A stretch of DNA of 64,000 nt from Ahrensia marina (GCF_001293565.1 NZ_JXMU01000002.1:186001-250000); one strand, 5' to 3'; positions 54,742 to 64,000 are shown, counted from the first letter of the stretch. A program made the numbers and translations. The notes: generated by a model from the sequence alone, not told the origin.

Positions 54742-55635
54742 ATGAACTGGTTTCTGCTCACACAATTGCTGGCTAACGGATTGATCGTTGGCATGCTTTA
54801 TGGCGTTGTCGCGATGTGTTTTGTGTTGATCTACAAGTCCACACAGGTCGTGAATTTCGCACAAGGTGAATTTCTGGTTTTAGGCGCTTGGGTATGTCTG
54901 GCGATGGTCGTTAAGGCCGGACTGCCATTTTACATCGCCTTTCCGTTCACACTCGTTTTCATGACGATTTTTGGCATCCTTATACAAACAGTAATTTTGC
55001 GCCCATTGATCGGCGAGCCGATCATCTCAATCATTATGGTGACTATCGCTCTTTCGATTATCATGCAATCGATCCTGAACTGGACTTTTGGTAATTCAAG
55101 CGCCAGCTTTCCGCAGATATTCCCGGTCGAGAACGTATCTTTATTCGGCTTGCAGGTTGAAACGGCCTATATCATGAGCTTGGTTCTTTCCGTCTTCGTG
55201 ATGGCGCTGTTCTACGCATTTTTCCAATATTCAAAATATGGACTTGCGATGCGTGCAACGGCTTATGACCAGCAGGCTGCTCAAAGCCTTGGTGTGTCGG
55301 TCGGGCAGGTATTTGCAATGAGCTGGGCTATTTCAGCGGTGGTGTCCGGCATTGCCGGTATTATCATCGGCATTGTCAGCGGTGTATCCTCGTCGCTTGC
55401 TGTCATCGGCATCAAGGTGTTCCCCGCTGTCATTGTGGGCGGGCTCGATTCTATTGTCGGTGCGATTGTAGGCGGTGTCATTATCGGGCTGTTGGAAAAT
55501 CTGGCCGAGTTTGTTGATGGCCAATATCTGCAATGGGGCAATCTCTACACGATTGCGCCGTTCTACGTCCTAATCATCATTCTGGTTATCAAGCCTTACG
55601 GTCTGTTTGGCACCCGCGACATTGAGAGGATCTGA
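54742..55635 (+). CDS. livH: Branched-chain-type ABC transporter permease (LivH-like)
   Basis: 297 aa inner-membrane permease of the HAAT family with about eight helices. LivH signatures: LLANGLIVGMLYGVVAMCFV at the N-terminus, STQVVNFAQGEFLVLGAW, and IGIKVFPAVIVGGLDSIVGA, the loop that contacts the ATPases. It begins 9 bp after the ligase gene and is 2 bp before the LivM-type gene. Confidence 0.94.
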   Translation: MNWFLLTQLLANGLIVGMLYGVVAMCFVLIYKSTQVVNFAQGEFLVLGAWVCLAMVVKAGLPFYIAFPFTLVFMTIFGILIQTVILRPLIGEPIISIIMVTIALSIIMQSILNWTFGNSSASFPQIFPVENVSLFGLQVETAYIMSLVLSVFVMALFYAFFQYSKYGLAMRATAYDQQAAQSLGVSVGQVFAMSWAISAVVSGIAGIIIGIVSGVSSSLAVIGIKVFPAVIVGGLDSIVGAIVGGVIIGLLENLAEFVDGQYLQWGNLYTIAPFYVLIIILVIKPYGLFGTRDIERI

Positions 55636-55637
55636 TC

Positions 55638-56708
55638 ATGGCATCGACAGCACTTCGCCCGTGCGGTGATTTTCGGACAACATATAAAACCGACCAGTAT
55701 TTATTCCAAACCAAGATGATCGGTTGGACTGCCGCTGCCGCCCTTCTTGTGTTGATTTTGGCACCGGTTCTCGCCAGCAGCTATGTCGTCAATTTGCTTA
55801 TTCTTGTCGGTATTTCTGGCATCTCTGCACTGGGTCTGAATGTCCTTGTGGGCATGACCGGCCAGATCAGTTTGGGTCACGCGGCGTTTTACGGCTTTGG
55901 TGCATTTTCATCGGCCTATCTCGCCAATAATTATGGCGTGCCGGTGTTAATCGCCATTCCGGTTGCAGGTGTCATGACCGCAATTGTGGGCATGATATTC
56001 GGCTTGCCTGCAGCACGCATCAAGGGGCTGTATCTGGCGATCGCAACTCTGGCTTCACAGTTCATTCTGGTTGACTTCTTTGCGCGCGCGACTTGGTTCA
56101 CCAATGGCTATGGTGTTGATGCGTCAAAGCCGGAATTCTTTGGCATTCCCCTCGATACCGATGAGAAATATTTCTACGTTGTGCTCGCTTGGGCTGTCAT
56201 CTCCATGATCGCGGTGGCTAATCTAAAGCGCTCGCGTGACGGGCGTGCACTTGTTGCCGTGCGTGATCATTATTTGTCGGCTGAGATCATGGGCATCAAT
56301 CTGACCAAATACCGTATTCTTGCCTTCGGTATCTCGTCATTTTTTGCCGGTGTCGCGGGCGCTCTATACGCGCACTACATTGAATTTGTGTCGGTTGAGA
56401 CTTTCTCGATATCGCTTTCAATCAACTTTTTGGCGATGATTATTATCGGCGGATTGGGCTCGGTTCCCGGTGCTTTTCTGGGTGCCATGTTTATCGAGCT
56501 TCTGCCTCAGCTTGTTCAGCTTATCAGCGGATTTTTAATCACCATTGCGCCGACTGTCTTTGGGCTTATTGAAAATGGCAAAGCCTATATCGAGCAGATT
56601 ACGGTGGGTACCGTCATCATTTTATTCTTGATTTTCGAGCCGGAGGGGATCGCACATCGCGTCGGCCAAACTCGTAAATCGATAAAGCTATATCCGTTCT
56701 CTTATTAA
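55638..56708 (+). CDS. livM: Branched-chain-type ABC transporter permease (LivM-like)
   Basis: 356 aa. Soluble N-terminus of about 30 residues, then about nine helices. LivM signatures: LGLNVLVGMTGQISLGHAAF (about residues 64-83), RIKGLYLAIATLASQFIL, RDGRALVAVRDHYLSAEIMG, and IIIGGLGSVPGAFLGAMFIE. It partners the LivH-type protein. It is 65 bp upstream of the binding-protein gene; that gap contains GGGAGG before a TTG start. Confidence 0.94.
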   Translation: MASTALRPCGDFRTTYKTDQYLFQTKMIGWTAAAALLVLILAPVLASSYVVNLLILVGISGISALGLNVLVGMTGQISLGHAAFYGFGAFSSAYLANNYGVPVLIAIPVAGVMTAIVGMIFGLPAARIKGLYLAIATLASQFILVDFFARATWFTNGYGVDASKPEFFGIPLDTDEKYFYVVLAWAVISMIAVANLKRSRDGRALVAVRDHYLSAEIMGINLTKYRILAFGISSFFAGVAGALYAHYIEFVSVETFSISLSINFLAMIIIGGLGSVPGAFLGAMFIELLPQLVQLISGFLITIAPTVFGLIENGKAYIEQITVGTVIILFLIFEPEGIAHRVGQTRKSIKLYPFSY

Positions 56709-56773
56709 AACGGATTTCACCGGCGGCGACTTGGGAGAATTGTCGCCACCTAAATGCACAATGGGAGGATATC

Positions 56774-58021
56774 TTGAAAAAGTTTTCAATTATTATGGCT
56801 GGTCTTGCATCAGTAACAATGTTGGGTGGTATTACTGCTAACGCGCAGAGCGGTCCCGACAGCATCTTCGTGGGCAATCTGGTTGATTACACCGGACCGA
56901 CAGCGTTCGTAAGTAAATTCTATGGACCAGGCATCAAAGACGCGGTTGAATATATCAACAAAAATGGCGGTATTGACGGAACTACTATTGAGCTTGATCA
57001 GATCGACTATGCTTACAAGGTGCCGCAAGCGATTGCGACATATAAGCGTTGGACATCAGACGGGAAAATGGTCGGTTTGCAAGGTTGGGGGACCGGCGAT
57101 ACCGAGGCATTGATTTCATTTGTCGCGAAAGACAAAATTCCAACATGGTCTGCATCTTATTCCGGGCATCTAACAGATCCGACCGGCATCAATCCGAAGA
57201 CAAAAAAGCCTGCGCCTTATAACTTCTTCTATGGCCCAAGCTATTCGGATGCGTGCCGTGCGATGGTGCAGTGGGCCAAGGCTGACGCTGACGAAAAAGG
57301 ACTGGAAAAGGCCAAGTTTGTTCACTTGGGCGACAACCATCCTTATCCAAATGCGCCCAAGGAAGCATGTGCAGAATATGCGGCAGAGCTTGGTCTTGAA
57401 GTGCTTAACCCAATCGTCGTCCCGATGGCACCGGGTGATTTTAAAGCACAATGTCTGACCATTAAGGACTCAGGCGCCAACTATGCTTTCGTAGCCAATT
57501 TGGGCGGCTCCGTCGTCTCATTGTTGAAGTCATGTAAAACTGTCGGTGCGGACGTTACTTACATGGCCAATATCTGGGGCGGCGATTACCTGACCATCGA
57601 GGCTTCAGGCGCTGTGGATTATATCTTTCCGACAGCCTCTCCATTCTGGGAAGCGGATGCACCGGGAATGGATTTGGTTAGAAAGATCTATGAGGAAGGC
57701 TCGTCCGACAAGTCGCAGAAGCCGACACACCACTACATTCGCGGCGTTTGCAGCGCTTTCTATATGAAAGAGGCAATGGAGTGGGCCAAGGCAAATGGCG
57801 GCCTTACCGGCGAAAACATCCGTGATGGCATGTACGCAAAAACTGACTGGGTTCCAGCCGGATTGGAAGGCGTATGTGAGCCGTCAACATGGACTGAAAA
57901 AGATCACCGCGGCACGACGACCGTCTCTGTGAACAAAGGTTCGCTGGTCGACGGCGAGGTGCAAATCGAGAAAATTTCCACGGTTGAGCTTCCACGCCGT
58001 GACGATTGGATTGGTTACTAA
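56774..58021 (+). CDS. Branched-chain-type ABC transporter substrate-binding protein
   Basis: 415 aa with a TTG start at 56774, supported by GGGAGG 7 nt upstream and by an immediate signal peptide (KKFSIIMAGLASVTMLGGIT, ANA-QS cleavage near residue 24). Class I binding protein (Peripla_BP_6): IFVGNLVDYTGPTAFVSKFY, AVEYINKNGGIDGTTIELDQ, and GGSVVSLLKSCKTVGADV. It has more Trp residues than LivJ/LivK proteins, as in binding proteins for aromatic or hydrophobic acids. With two CoA ligases in the operon, such an acid is the likeliest cargo (inference). Confidence 0.92.
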   Translation: MKKFSIIMAGLASVTMLGGITANAQSGPDSIFVGNLVDYTGPTAFVSKFYGPGIKDAVEYINKNGGIDGTTIELDQIDYAYKVPQAIATYKRWTSDGKMVGLQGWGTGDTEALISFVAKDKIPTWSASYSGHLTDPTGINPKTKKPAPYNFFYGPSYSDACRAMVQWAKADADEKGLEKAKFVHLGDNHPYPNAPKEACAEYAAELGLEVLNPIVVPMAPGDFKAQCLTIKDSGANYAFVANLGGSVVSLLKSCKTVGADVTYMANIWGGDYLTIEASGAVDYIFPTASPFWEADAPGMDLVRKIYEEGSSDKSQKPTHHYIRGVCSAFYMKEAMEWAKANGGLTGENIRDGMYAKTDWVPAGLEGVCEPSTWTEKDHRGTTTVSVNKGSLVDGEVQIEKISTVELPRRDDWIGY

Positions 58022-58083
58022 AACATCGATCTGCGGCCGGATATTCCGGCCGCAGCACTCTCTTACAACCCGGAGCAAGTGAA

Positions 58084-58920
58084 ATGCTACAGGTCGCCAC
58101 TGAGCCGAAGAAAGCAGTCGCCATGGAAAATGATACCTTATTGGCAGTCGACAACATTGAGGTTGTCTATAACGAATATGTGCTCGTGCTTCGTGGATTG
58201 AGCTTGGAAGTTCAGCGCGGCTCAATCACCGCCTTGCTTGGCGCTAATGGTGCCGGAAAATCGACCACGCTAAAGGCAATTAGTGGTTTGCTAAAGTCGG
58301 AAGACGGCAAAATTACACGCGGTGATATCAAGTTTGACGGCCAGATTATAAGCAATCAGGAACCTGACACGACTGTACGCTCCGGCATTTCTCAAGTCAT
58401 GGAAGGGCGGCGCATTATTCAGGATATGACTGTGCTGGAAAATCTGAAGTTGGGCGCATTTACGCGCACGGACCGCGCCAATATCGCCGATGATATCGAT
58501 CTTGTTTATTCTTACTTTCCGCGCTTGAAAGAGCGTACCGGTTTGGCCGGATATCTTTCCGGCGGCGAGCAGCAAATGTTGGCGATTGGCCGCGCGATGA
58601 TGGCTCGCCCGAAACTCATTTTAATGGACGAACCGTCGATGGGTTTGTCGCCGCTTCTGGTCAAGGAAGTTTTTGGCATCATTAAAAAGCTGAACCGGGA
58701 CTTCGGTGTCACGATATTGCTTGTCGAGCAAAATGCGGCAATGGCGCTTAGTTGCGCTTCGCATGGTTACATCATGGAAAACGGTAAGATCGTGCTTGAT
58801 GGCACTGCAGCGGAATTGCGCGAAAACGAAGACATCAAAGAATTTTATCTCGGTGGTAGCGGCGAGCGCAAAAGCTTCAAAAATATCAAGTCGTTCAAAC
58901 GCCGCAAGCGTTGGCTTTAA
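58084..58920 (+). CDS. livF: Branched-chain-type ABC transporter ATP-binding protein (LivF-like)
   Basis: 278 aa from the ATG at 58084, with GGAG upstream; a second possible start is the ATG at 58123 (after KKAV). Walker A GANGAGKST, QVMEGRRIIQDMTVLENL (LivF type), signature LSGGEQQMLAIGRAMM, Walker B LILMDEPSMGLSP, and switch region LVEQNAAMAL. The basic C-terminal tail (KSFKRRKRWL) is unusual but short. It follows the binding protein by 62 bp and precedes the second CoA ligase by 9 bp. Confidence 0.93.
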   Translation: MLQVATEPKKAVAMENDTLLAVDNIEVVYNEYVLVLRGLSLEVQRGSITALLGANGAGKSTTLKAISGLLKSEDGKITRGDIKFDGQIISNQEPDTTVRSGISQVMEGRRIIQDMTVLENLKLGAFTRTDRANIADDIDLVYSYFPRLKERTGLAGYLSGGEQQMLAIGRAMMARPKLILMDEPSMGLSPLLVKEVFGIIKKLNRDFGVTILLVEQNAAMALSCASHGYIMENGKIVLDGTAAELRENEDIKEFYLGGSGERKSFKNIKSFKRRKRWL

Positions 58921-58929
58921 GGGGAAATC

Positions 58930-60201
58930 ATGGAAACGTTCAGAAAAGTAGTGCCCATGGATGTGGAGACACATGACCCGCGCGAGTATCGCCCTCAAGA
59001 GGAAAGGCGTGCTGCGCAATTTAGTGCGCTTATAGCAAAATTAGCCAAGCTGGCTGATAATAATTATTATGCCCGCGCATATGGCGAAGAAGCTTCTCTG
59101 ACAGGCTGGTCTGATTTGCAGAACCTCCCTATTTTAAGAAAAGAAGATTTGATTACGATCCAGCGTGACGATGCTCCTTTTGGCGGGATTGTCGCCAATG
59201 GTACTGTTGCTGATTATCTATTTGTTTCCCCTGGTCCAATACATGAGCCGGGCTTTATGAAGCCCGAATTTTGGCGCGCGTCACGTGCAATGATAGCAGC
59301 TGGCTTTAAGGCCGGTGACATTGTGCACAACACGTTCTCTTATCACCTAACTCCCGGAGCGTGGATTTTCGATTCCGGGGCCCGTTCAATCGGCTGCTCT
59401 GTGATACCGGCCGGTAACGCGCAGCTAGAGCAGCAAATTACTGCGATCTTTCAATATGGCGCTGTTGCATATGCCGGCACGCCGGACTTTTTGAAAACAC
59501 TGCTTGAAGCCTGCCAGGCGGCTGATCGCGGTCCGGTGCCGATTAGAAAGGCTATCGTTAGCGGGGGCGCGCTAACACCGGGTTTGCGGGAGTTTTTCGA
59601 TAAATCAAACGTCAGTGTGCGCCAATGTTATGCAACAGCAGAACTTGGTCTGATCGGCTATGAAGTCGATACCAGCGGTCAGCTGATTGTCGATGAAGAT
59701 GTGATTGTGGAGATCGTTGACCCTGAAACAGGCGAAGCGATGCCATTCGGTGCGGTTGGAGAAGTCGTTGTAACGACATTGCGTGAGGATTATCCCCTTA
59801 TTCGTTTTGGTACAGGCGATCTTTCCGCATTCGTGCAGCCAGAAGATCGAAGCGACGCAATTGGCGCAAGAACAGGGCCGGTTCTGGCCGGATGGCTGGG
59901 AAGAGCAGACCAGACCTCAAAAGTGAGGGGCATGTTTGTTCGCCCGACCCAATTGAATTATCTGTGCCAGTCGGTTGAGGGCCTGCAGCGGGTGAGATTG
60001 GTCATTGATCGTGATAATGAAAAAGATGACATCATGTTGTTCTGCGAACTGGAAAACCGCCTCACAGAGACAGCTGAAGCGGATGCAATCGAGACAATCT
60101 CGAATTTGTTCCGCGAGATTTGCCATGTGAAAACCAAAGTAACTTTAGTTGACCGCGGAACAATTGCCGACGATGGCAAATTCATCGTGGATATGCGCTA
60201 A
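58930..60201 (+). CDS. Phenylacetate-CoA ligase-like adenylate-forming enzyme (PaaK family)
   Basis: 423 aa, ANL family of the PaaK subtype. N-terminal LQNLPILRKEDLITIQRDD, then VSPGPIHEPGFMKPEFWRAS in place of the usual SSGTTG-type P-loop, NTFSYHLTPGAWIFDSGARS, and CYATAELGLIGYEV. The acid or acyl substrate is probably aromatic, but the P-loop is changed from the family norm, so activity needs care. It is the last gene of the ABC operon, which thus has two different CoA ligases (the other at 52792). Confidence 0.85.
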   Translation: METFRKVVPMDVETHDPREYRPQEERRAAQFSALIAKLAKLADNNYYARAYGEEASLTGWSDLQNLPILRKEDLITIQRDDAPFGGIVANGTVADYLFVSPGPIHEPGFMKPEFWRASRAMIAAGFKAGDIVHNTFSYHLTPGAWIFDSGARSIGCSVIPAGNAQLEQQITAIFQYGAVAYAGTPDFLKTLLEACQAADRGPVPIRKAIVSGGALTPGLREFFDKSNVSVRQCYATAELGLIGYEVDTSGQLIVDEDVIVEIVDPETGEAMPFGAVGEVVVTTLREDYPLIRFGTGDLSAFVQPEDRSDAIGARTGPVLAGWLGRADQTSKVRGMFVRPTQLNYLCQSVEGLQRVRLVIDRDNEKDDIMLFCELENRLTETAEADAIETISNLFREICHVKTKVTLVDRGTIADDGKFIVDMR

Positions 60202-60263
60202 CACACAGCAAGCGTGCTATTGGCCAGCGCTGCAATTGCTTGACACATGTACAATTACGAATT

Positions 60264-60287
60264 AATTTAACGAACGTTCATTTAATT
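60264..60287. promoter_or_regulatory. TetR-family operator candidate upstream of the leucine-pathway regulator
   Basis: A 24-bp palindrome with 10 of 12 pairs matching, centred on AACGTT (core GAACGTTC at 60272-60279; arms AATTTAA and TTTAATT). It lies 12-36 bp before the TetR start, covering the probable promoter. It is likely an autoregulatory site for the TetR protein and also sets ivd-mccB expression. Confidence 0.65.
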
Positions 60288-60299
60288 GTAGGTTTTACT

Positions 60300-60905
60300 A
60301 TGGCGCGTAAGGTCGGCTCGGTTGGAAGCGTTACGGCAGAGGCTATACTCACTGAAGGCTGTAAGCTTTTTGCACGTTTTGGGTATGCGGCCGTGTCCAT
60401 GCGCCAGATCGCTGCCGCGGTTGGTGTGCAGGCAAGCGCGATTTATCAGCATTACCCCAACAAGCAGGAAATTCTGGTCGCTATATTAAACGCGCATATG
60501 GATGCGTTGTTAAAGGCTTGGGACGATGAAGTGTGCGACGAGGATGCAGCGGCAGCGCTTGAGCGTTTTGTAAGGTTCCATATCCGCTACCATATTAGCA
60601 GGCCTGATGAAGTGTTTCTGTCCTATATGGAGCTTCGGTCGCTGGAGGATCAGGGATTTCGTATAATCGAGCGCAAGCGCCACACTTATGAAAGTGTTGC
60701 CAAAACAATTTTACGGCATGGCACGGAGGATGGTACTTTTAGCGTATCTGATCCGCATGTCGCGGCAATGGCAATACTGGCGATGTTGACGGGCGTTAAC
60801 ACTTGGTACCGCTCTGACGGACGGTTGTCACAACAAAAAATCGAAGAACTTTATATTGGCATGGTCATGGGGTCGGTTGGTTTGACTGCCGCACCAAAAG
60901 AATAA
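60300..60905 (+). CDS. TetR-family transcriptional regulator of the isovalerate pathway
   Basis: 201 aa from the ATG at 60300; an in-frame extension to 60240 would cross the palindromic operator and is rejected. N-terminal HTH: AEAILTEGCKLFARFGYAAV, SMRQIAAAVGVQASAIYQHY (helix-turn-helix), PNKQEILVAI. The C-terminal ligand domain (about 80-190) is of the kind seen in acyl-CoA-responsive regulators. It is 9 bp upstream of ivd, in the same direction, so it probably represses its own operon and responds to a pathway CoA ester. Confidence 0.9.
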   Translation: MARKVGSVGSVTAEAILTEGCKLFARFGYAAVSMRQIAAAVGVQASAIYQHYPNKQEILVAILNAHMDALLKAWDDEVCDEDAAAALERFVRFHIRYHISRPDEVFLSYMELRSLEDQGFRIIERKRHTYESVAKTILRHGTEDGTFSVSDPHVAAMAILAMLTGVNTWYRSDGRLSQQKIEELYIGMVMGSVGLTAAPKE

Positions 60906-60914
60906 CGGGAGAAG

Positions 60915-62081
60915 ATGATGTTTAACCAGACAATGGATTTCGGCTTGGGTGAAGACATTGGTACGCTGCGCGATATGGTCCGGCGTTTCGCGCAGGACGA
61001 GATAGCACCGCGCGCGGCGCAAATAGATGCTTCCAATGAGTTTCCATCTGACTTGTGGGAAAAATTGGGGGCGCTTGGCCTTCATGGCATCACCGTGCCG
61101 GAAGAATATGGCGGCTCTGATATGGGCTATCTTGCACATGCGGTCGCCATTGAAGAGATCAGCCGAGCATCAGCTTCAGTTGGCCTGAGTTATGGCGCAC
61201 ATTCCAATCTCTGCATCAACCAGATTAACCGCTGGGGTACAGATGAGCAGAAGAAGAAATATTTGCCAAAGCTGATTTCAGGCGAACATGTCGGCTCACT
61301 GGCCATGTCCGAACCGGGCGCGGGTTCTGATGTTGTTTCAATGAAATTACGTGCTGAAAAGCGGAATGATAAGTTCATTCTCAACGGCAATAAAATGTGG
61401 ATCACCAATGGTCCCGATGCCTCAACGCTCGTTGTGTATGCAAAAACCGATCCCGATGCGGGGCCAAAAGGCATAACAGCTTTCCTGATCGAGAAAGACA
61501 TGGTCGGATTTTCAACTGCCCAGAAGCTCGACAAACTTGGAATGCGCGGTTCCAACACCTGCGAACTGGTGTTTGATGATTGCGAGGTACCGTTCGAAAA
61601 TATTCTCGGAGAGGAAGGCAAGGGCGTTAATGTTTTGATGTCCGGACTTGACTATGAGCGCGTTGTGCTTGCTGCCGGACCGGTTGGCATTATGGCCGCT
61701 GCGCTGGATATTGTTATGCCTTATGTTCACGAACGTGAGCAGTTCGGAAAACCCATCGGTACTTTCCAGCTCATGCAAGGCAAGCTTGCTGATATGTACA
61801 CGACAATGAATGCCTGCCGCGCCTATGTTTATGCGGTGGCACAAGGTTGCGACCGCGGCGAAACCAGCCGCAAGGATTCAGCGGGATGTATTCTTTACGC
61901 TGCTGAAAAAGCAACACAGGTCGCCCTTGAAGCAATCCAGTGTCTGGGCGGCAACGGTTATATCAATGAATATGCGACCGGCCGGTTATTGCGTGATGCA
62001 AAACTGTATGAAATCGGCGCAGGCACAAGCGAAATTCGCCGCATGTTGATTGGCCGCGAACTCTTTGCAGAAACGGCGTAA
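60915..62081 (+). CDS. ivd: Isovaleryl-CoA dehydrogenase
   Basis: 388 aa (an ATG at 60918 is also possible). FAD enzyme oxidising isovaleryl-CoA to 3-methylcrotonyl-CoA in leucine breakdown. The catalytic Glu is in [14 protein letters not shown], the isovaleryl-CoA dehydrogenase position, while the canonical C-terminal site reads [10 protein letters not shown] (Gly instead of Glu), which is diagnostic. FAD site [20 protein letters not shown]. It precedes the methylcrotonyl-CoA carboxylase genes by 2 bp, the usual order of the liu/mcc cluster. Confidence 0.95.
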   Translation: MMFNQTMDFGLGEDIGTLRDMVRRFAQDEIAPRAAQIDASNEFPSDLWEKLGALGLHGITVPEEYGGSDMGYLAHAVAIEEISRASASVGLSYGAHSNLCINQINRWGTDEQKKKYLPKLISGEHVGSLAMSEPGAGSDVVSMKLRAEKRNDKFILNGNKMWITNGPDASTLVVYAKTDPDAGPKGITAFLIEKDMVGFSTAQKLDKLGMRGSNTCELVFDDCEVPFENILGEEGKGVNVLMSGLDYERVVLAAGPVGIMAAALDIVMPYVHEREQFGKPIGTFQLMQGKLADMYTTMNACRAYVYAVAQGCDRGETSRKDSAGCILYAAEKATQVALEAIQCLGGNGYINEYATGRLLRDAKLYEIGAGTSEIRRMLIGRELFAETA

Positions 62082-62083
62082 TC

Positions 62084-63679
62084 ATGGCCATTCTTTCATC
62101 CAAAGCAATGCCCAGCGAGGACAATGCAGCCGCCATGCAGGCGCAGTTTGATCTTGTGGCCAAAGAAGCTGCGCGCATCATCGAAGGTGGTCCTGCGCGC
62201 GCTAAAGAGCGGCATGTGAAGCGCGGCAAGCTTTTGCCGCGTGACCGTATTCAGGGTTTGTTGGATCCGGGATCGCCTTTTTTAGAAATCGGTTTGTTTG
62301 CAGCCAAAGATGTTTACACCGATGATATTCCGTCTGCGGGCGCCATTGCCGGTATCGGCAAAGTAGAAGGCCGCGACTGCATGATCGTCTGCAATGATGC
62401 GACGGTTAAGGGTGGCACATATTACCCATTAACGGTCAAGAAACATCTGCGCGCACAGGAGATAGCTGAAGAAAATCGCCTTCCATGTCTGTATCTGGTG
62501 GATAGCGGCGGCGCCAATCTGCCCAATCAGGATGAAGTGTTTCCGGACCGTGATCATTTCGGACGTATTTTTTACAATCAAGCGCGTATGAGCGCCAAAG
62601 GTATCGCACAAATTGCCGTGGTGATGGGTAATTGTACTGCTGGTGGTGCCTATGTTCCAGCGATGTGTGACGAGACAATAATGGTCAAAGAACAGGCCAT
62701 GATTTTTCTTGCAGGCCCGCCGTTGGTTAAAGAGGCAACAGGTGAGGAGGTTGACGCTGAAACGCTCGGTGGTGCGGATACGCACACACGCCTTTCAGGT
62801 GTTGCAGACTATCTTGCCGAAGATGATGCCCATGCGTTGGCGCTGGCTCGTCAGATCGTGCGCACATTAAGCAAAGCACCGGCAACGAATGTGAACATCT
62901 CAAAAGCTAAAGCGCCTGATTTTCCGGCAGAAGACATAATGGGTCTTATCCCTGCGGACGCTAAACAACCCTATGATGTGCGCGACATCATTGCGCGTAT
63001 TGTTGATGGCTCCGAATTTGATGAGTTCAAAGCCCGCTATGGCACCACGCTGGTAACCGGCTTTGCACATATTGAGGGCGTTCCGGTAGGCATTATCGCT
63101 AATAATGGTGCCCTATTTTCTGAAAGCTCTTTGAAGGGCGCACACTTTATTGAGCTCTGCTGCCAACGCAAAATACCGCTTCTGTTCCTCCAGAATATTA
63201 CCGGCTTTATGGTTGGCTCAAAAGTAGAGGCAGGCGGTATCGCCAAAGACGGTGCAAAGCTCGTCAACGCGGTCTCAACGGCAAATGTCCCGAAGATAAC
63301 CGTTATTATCGGTGGCTCCTACGGCGCAGGCAATTACGGTATGTGCGGACGGGCGTTCGGGCCGCGCTTTGTCTGGATGTGGCCGAACGCACGCATCTCG
63401 GTTATGGGCGGTGCGCAGGCGGCAGGTGTGCTGGCGACCGTCACTCGGGCGGGCAAGGAAGCGCGCGGTGAAAAGTGGAGCAGTCAGGAAGAGGTAGCAT
63501 TCAAGCAGCCGATACTTGATCAGTTCGAAGAGCAGTCTCATCCCTTTTATGCGTCTGCCCGCCTTTGGGATGACGGTATTATTGACCCGCGAAAGACCCG
63601 TGATGTCGTCGCGCTAAGTTTGAAAGCGTGTCTGAATTCACCGGTAGAGGAGACAAGCTTCGGCTTGTTTAGAATGTAA
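62084..63679 (+). CDS. mccB: 3-Methylcrotonyl-CoA carboxylase beta (carboxyltransferase) subunit
   Basis: 531 aa carboxyltransferase. It moves the biotin-bound carboxyl group to methylcrotonyl-CoA. Visible: [60 protein letters not shown], and [20 protein letters not shown] with [19 protein letters not shown]. The [19 protein letters not shown] part is typical of MccB rather than PccB. It is 2 bp after ivd and 1 bp before mccA. Confidence 0.95.
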   Translation: MAILSSKAMPSEDNAAAMQAQFDLVAKEAARIIEGGPARAKERHVKRGKLLPRDRIQGLLDPGSPFLEIGLFAAKDVYTDDIPSAGAIAGIGKVEGRDCMIVCNDATVKGGTYYPLTVKKHLRAQEIAEENRLPCLYLVDSGGANLPNQDEVFPDRDHFGRIFYNQARMSAKGIAQIAVVMGNCTAGGAYVPAMCDETIMVKEQAMIFLAGPPLVKEATGEEVDAETLGGADTHTRLSGVADYLAEDDAHALALARQIVRTLSKAPATNVNISKAKAPDFPAEDIMGLIPADAKQPYDVRDIIARIVDGSEFDEFKARYGTTLVTGFAHIEGVPVGIIANNGALFSESSLKGAHFIELCCQRKIPLLFLQNITGFMVGSKVEAGGIAKDGAKLVNAVSTANVPKITVIIGGSYGAGNYGMCGRAFGPRFVWMWPNARISVMGGAQAAGVLATVTRAGKEARGEKWSSQEEVAFKQPILDQFEEQSHPFYASARLWDDGIIDPRKTRDVVALSLKACLNSPVEETSFGLFRM

Positions 63680-63680
63680 G

Positions 63681-64000
63681 ATGTTTTCTAAAATCCTTAT
63701 TGCCAACCGTGGTGAAATTGCTTGCCGTGTTATGCAAACCGCATCGCAGATGGGCATTAAAACGGTCGCTGTTTACTCCGATGCGGATGCTGCTTCGCGC
63801 CATGTGGCTATGGCGGACGAGGCGGTGCATATTGGTCCTGCACCGGTTGGTGAAAGCTATCTGAAAGGCGATGTTATTATTGCGGCAGCGCTCAAAACCG
63901 GCGCGCAGGCAATCCATCCCGGCTACGGCTTTTTGTCCGAAAACCCAGATTTTGTAGAAGCTGTTGAAGCCGCTGGGCTGACATTTATCGGTCCAAGCGC
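63681..64000 (+). CDS. mccA: 3-Methylcrotonyl-CoA carboxylase alpha (biotin carboxylase) subunit, N-terminal part
   Basis: Only the first 106 codons are in the window; the gene continues past 64000. The ATG at 63681 follows the mccB stop by 1 bp. The visible N-terminus has the biotin-carboxylase start: [40 protein letters not shown], and [20 protein letters not shown]. The context (ivd, mccB) supports methylcrotonyl-CoA rather than propionyl-CoA or acetyl-CoA as substrate of the complex. Confidence 0.94.
   Translation, partial: MFSKILIANRGEIACRVMQTASQMGIKTVAVYSDADAASRHVAMADEAVHIGPAPVGESYLKGDVIIAAALKTGAQAIHPGYGFLSENPDFVEAVEAAGLTFIGPS

Noticed and set aside
1-64000. Search for tRNA, rRNA, CRISPR arrays, insertion sequences, integrases and prophage genes
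   Set aside because: None seen by eye: no tRNA-like cloverleaf with CCA context, no regular repeat-spacer array, no transposase or integrase protein among the frames. Weak RNA genes could be missed without covariance-model searches.

Overview
The window is a gene-dense stretch of an alphaproteobacterial chromosome, most likely a Hyphomicrobiales (Rhizobiales) member with mid-range GC, perhaps marine. This rests on the rhizobial-type C-P lyase operon, the RirA- and Irr-like motifs at a heme locus, the MatB-type malonyl-CoA ligase and the many TRAP/TAXI transporters. I see no rRNA, tRNA, CRISPR array, insertion sequence, integrase or prophage. No gap between genes exceeds about 240 bp.

Layout. 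(1) 1-10338: phosphonate use, with phnI (partial), phnJ, phnK, phnL and a hexapeptide acetyltransferase, then a PHO-box promoter and phnC, phnD, phnE1, phnE2, a DUF1045 protein, phnM and phnN. (2) 10542-17247: a DctB/DctD-like two-component system and a TAXI-type TRAP transporter. (3) 17275-19689: a GGDEF-EAL signalling protein. (4) 19840-22753: a CueR-type operator, a copper P1B-ATPase and a MerR/CueR regulator. (5) 22847-32682: heme and iron uptake. hmuPSTUV runs leftward; the outer-membrane receptor, exbB, two exbD genes, tonB, a 66-aa orphan and an IsdG-type heme oxygenase run rightward from a shared divergent promoter region. (6) 32861-39997: a MarR-type regulator, a DctPQM TRAP transporter and a fused hydantoinase/5-oxoprolinase. 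(7) 40073-41578: malonyl-CoA ligase. (8) 41792-49074: a valine catabolic operon (mmsA, isobutyryl-CoA dehydrogenase, HIBYL-CoA hydrolase, mmsB, enoyl-CoA hydratase, thiolase, NUDIX hydrolase). (9) 49077-51829: a PAS hybrid histidine kinase and an OmpR-type response regulator. (10) 51995-60201: a branched-chain-type ABC transporter operon carrying two CoA ligases. (11) 60300-64000: a TetR regulator and the start of the leucine/isovalerate pathway (ivd, mccB, partial mccA).

The main regulatory observation is that the promoter regions of the valine operon (about 41611) and the ABC/CoA-ligase operon (about 51915) share a 29-bp motif of 10-bp-phased repeats. In both, the motif lies exactly 64 bp before a GTTTGGGAGG-type block start (measured to GGGAGG). 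The OmpR-type regulator and its kinase lie between the two operons, so they are the obvious candidate regulator of both. Other points of interest are: a mirror-symmetric repeat placed the same distance from the start codons of hmuP and the heme receptor; a motif shared by the heme receptor, marR and oxoprolinase promoters; a DctD with a changed GAFTGA loop and Walker B; and a 2H-phosphoesterase-like DUF1045 protein in a C-P lyase cluster where no phnP is visible.

Throughout, functions are family assignments made by reading the proteins. Substrates of the transporters and regulator-target links are inference.
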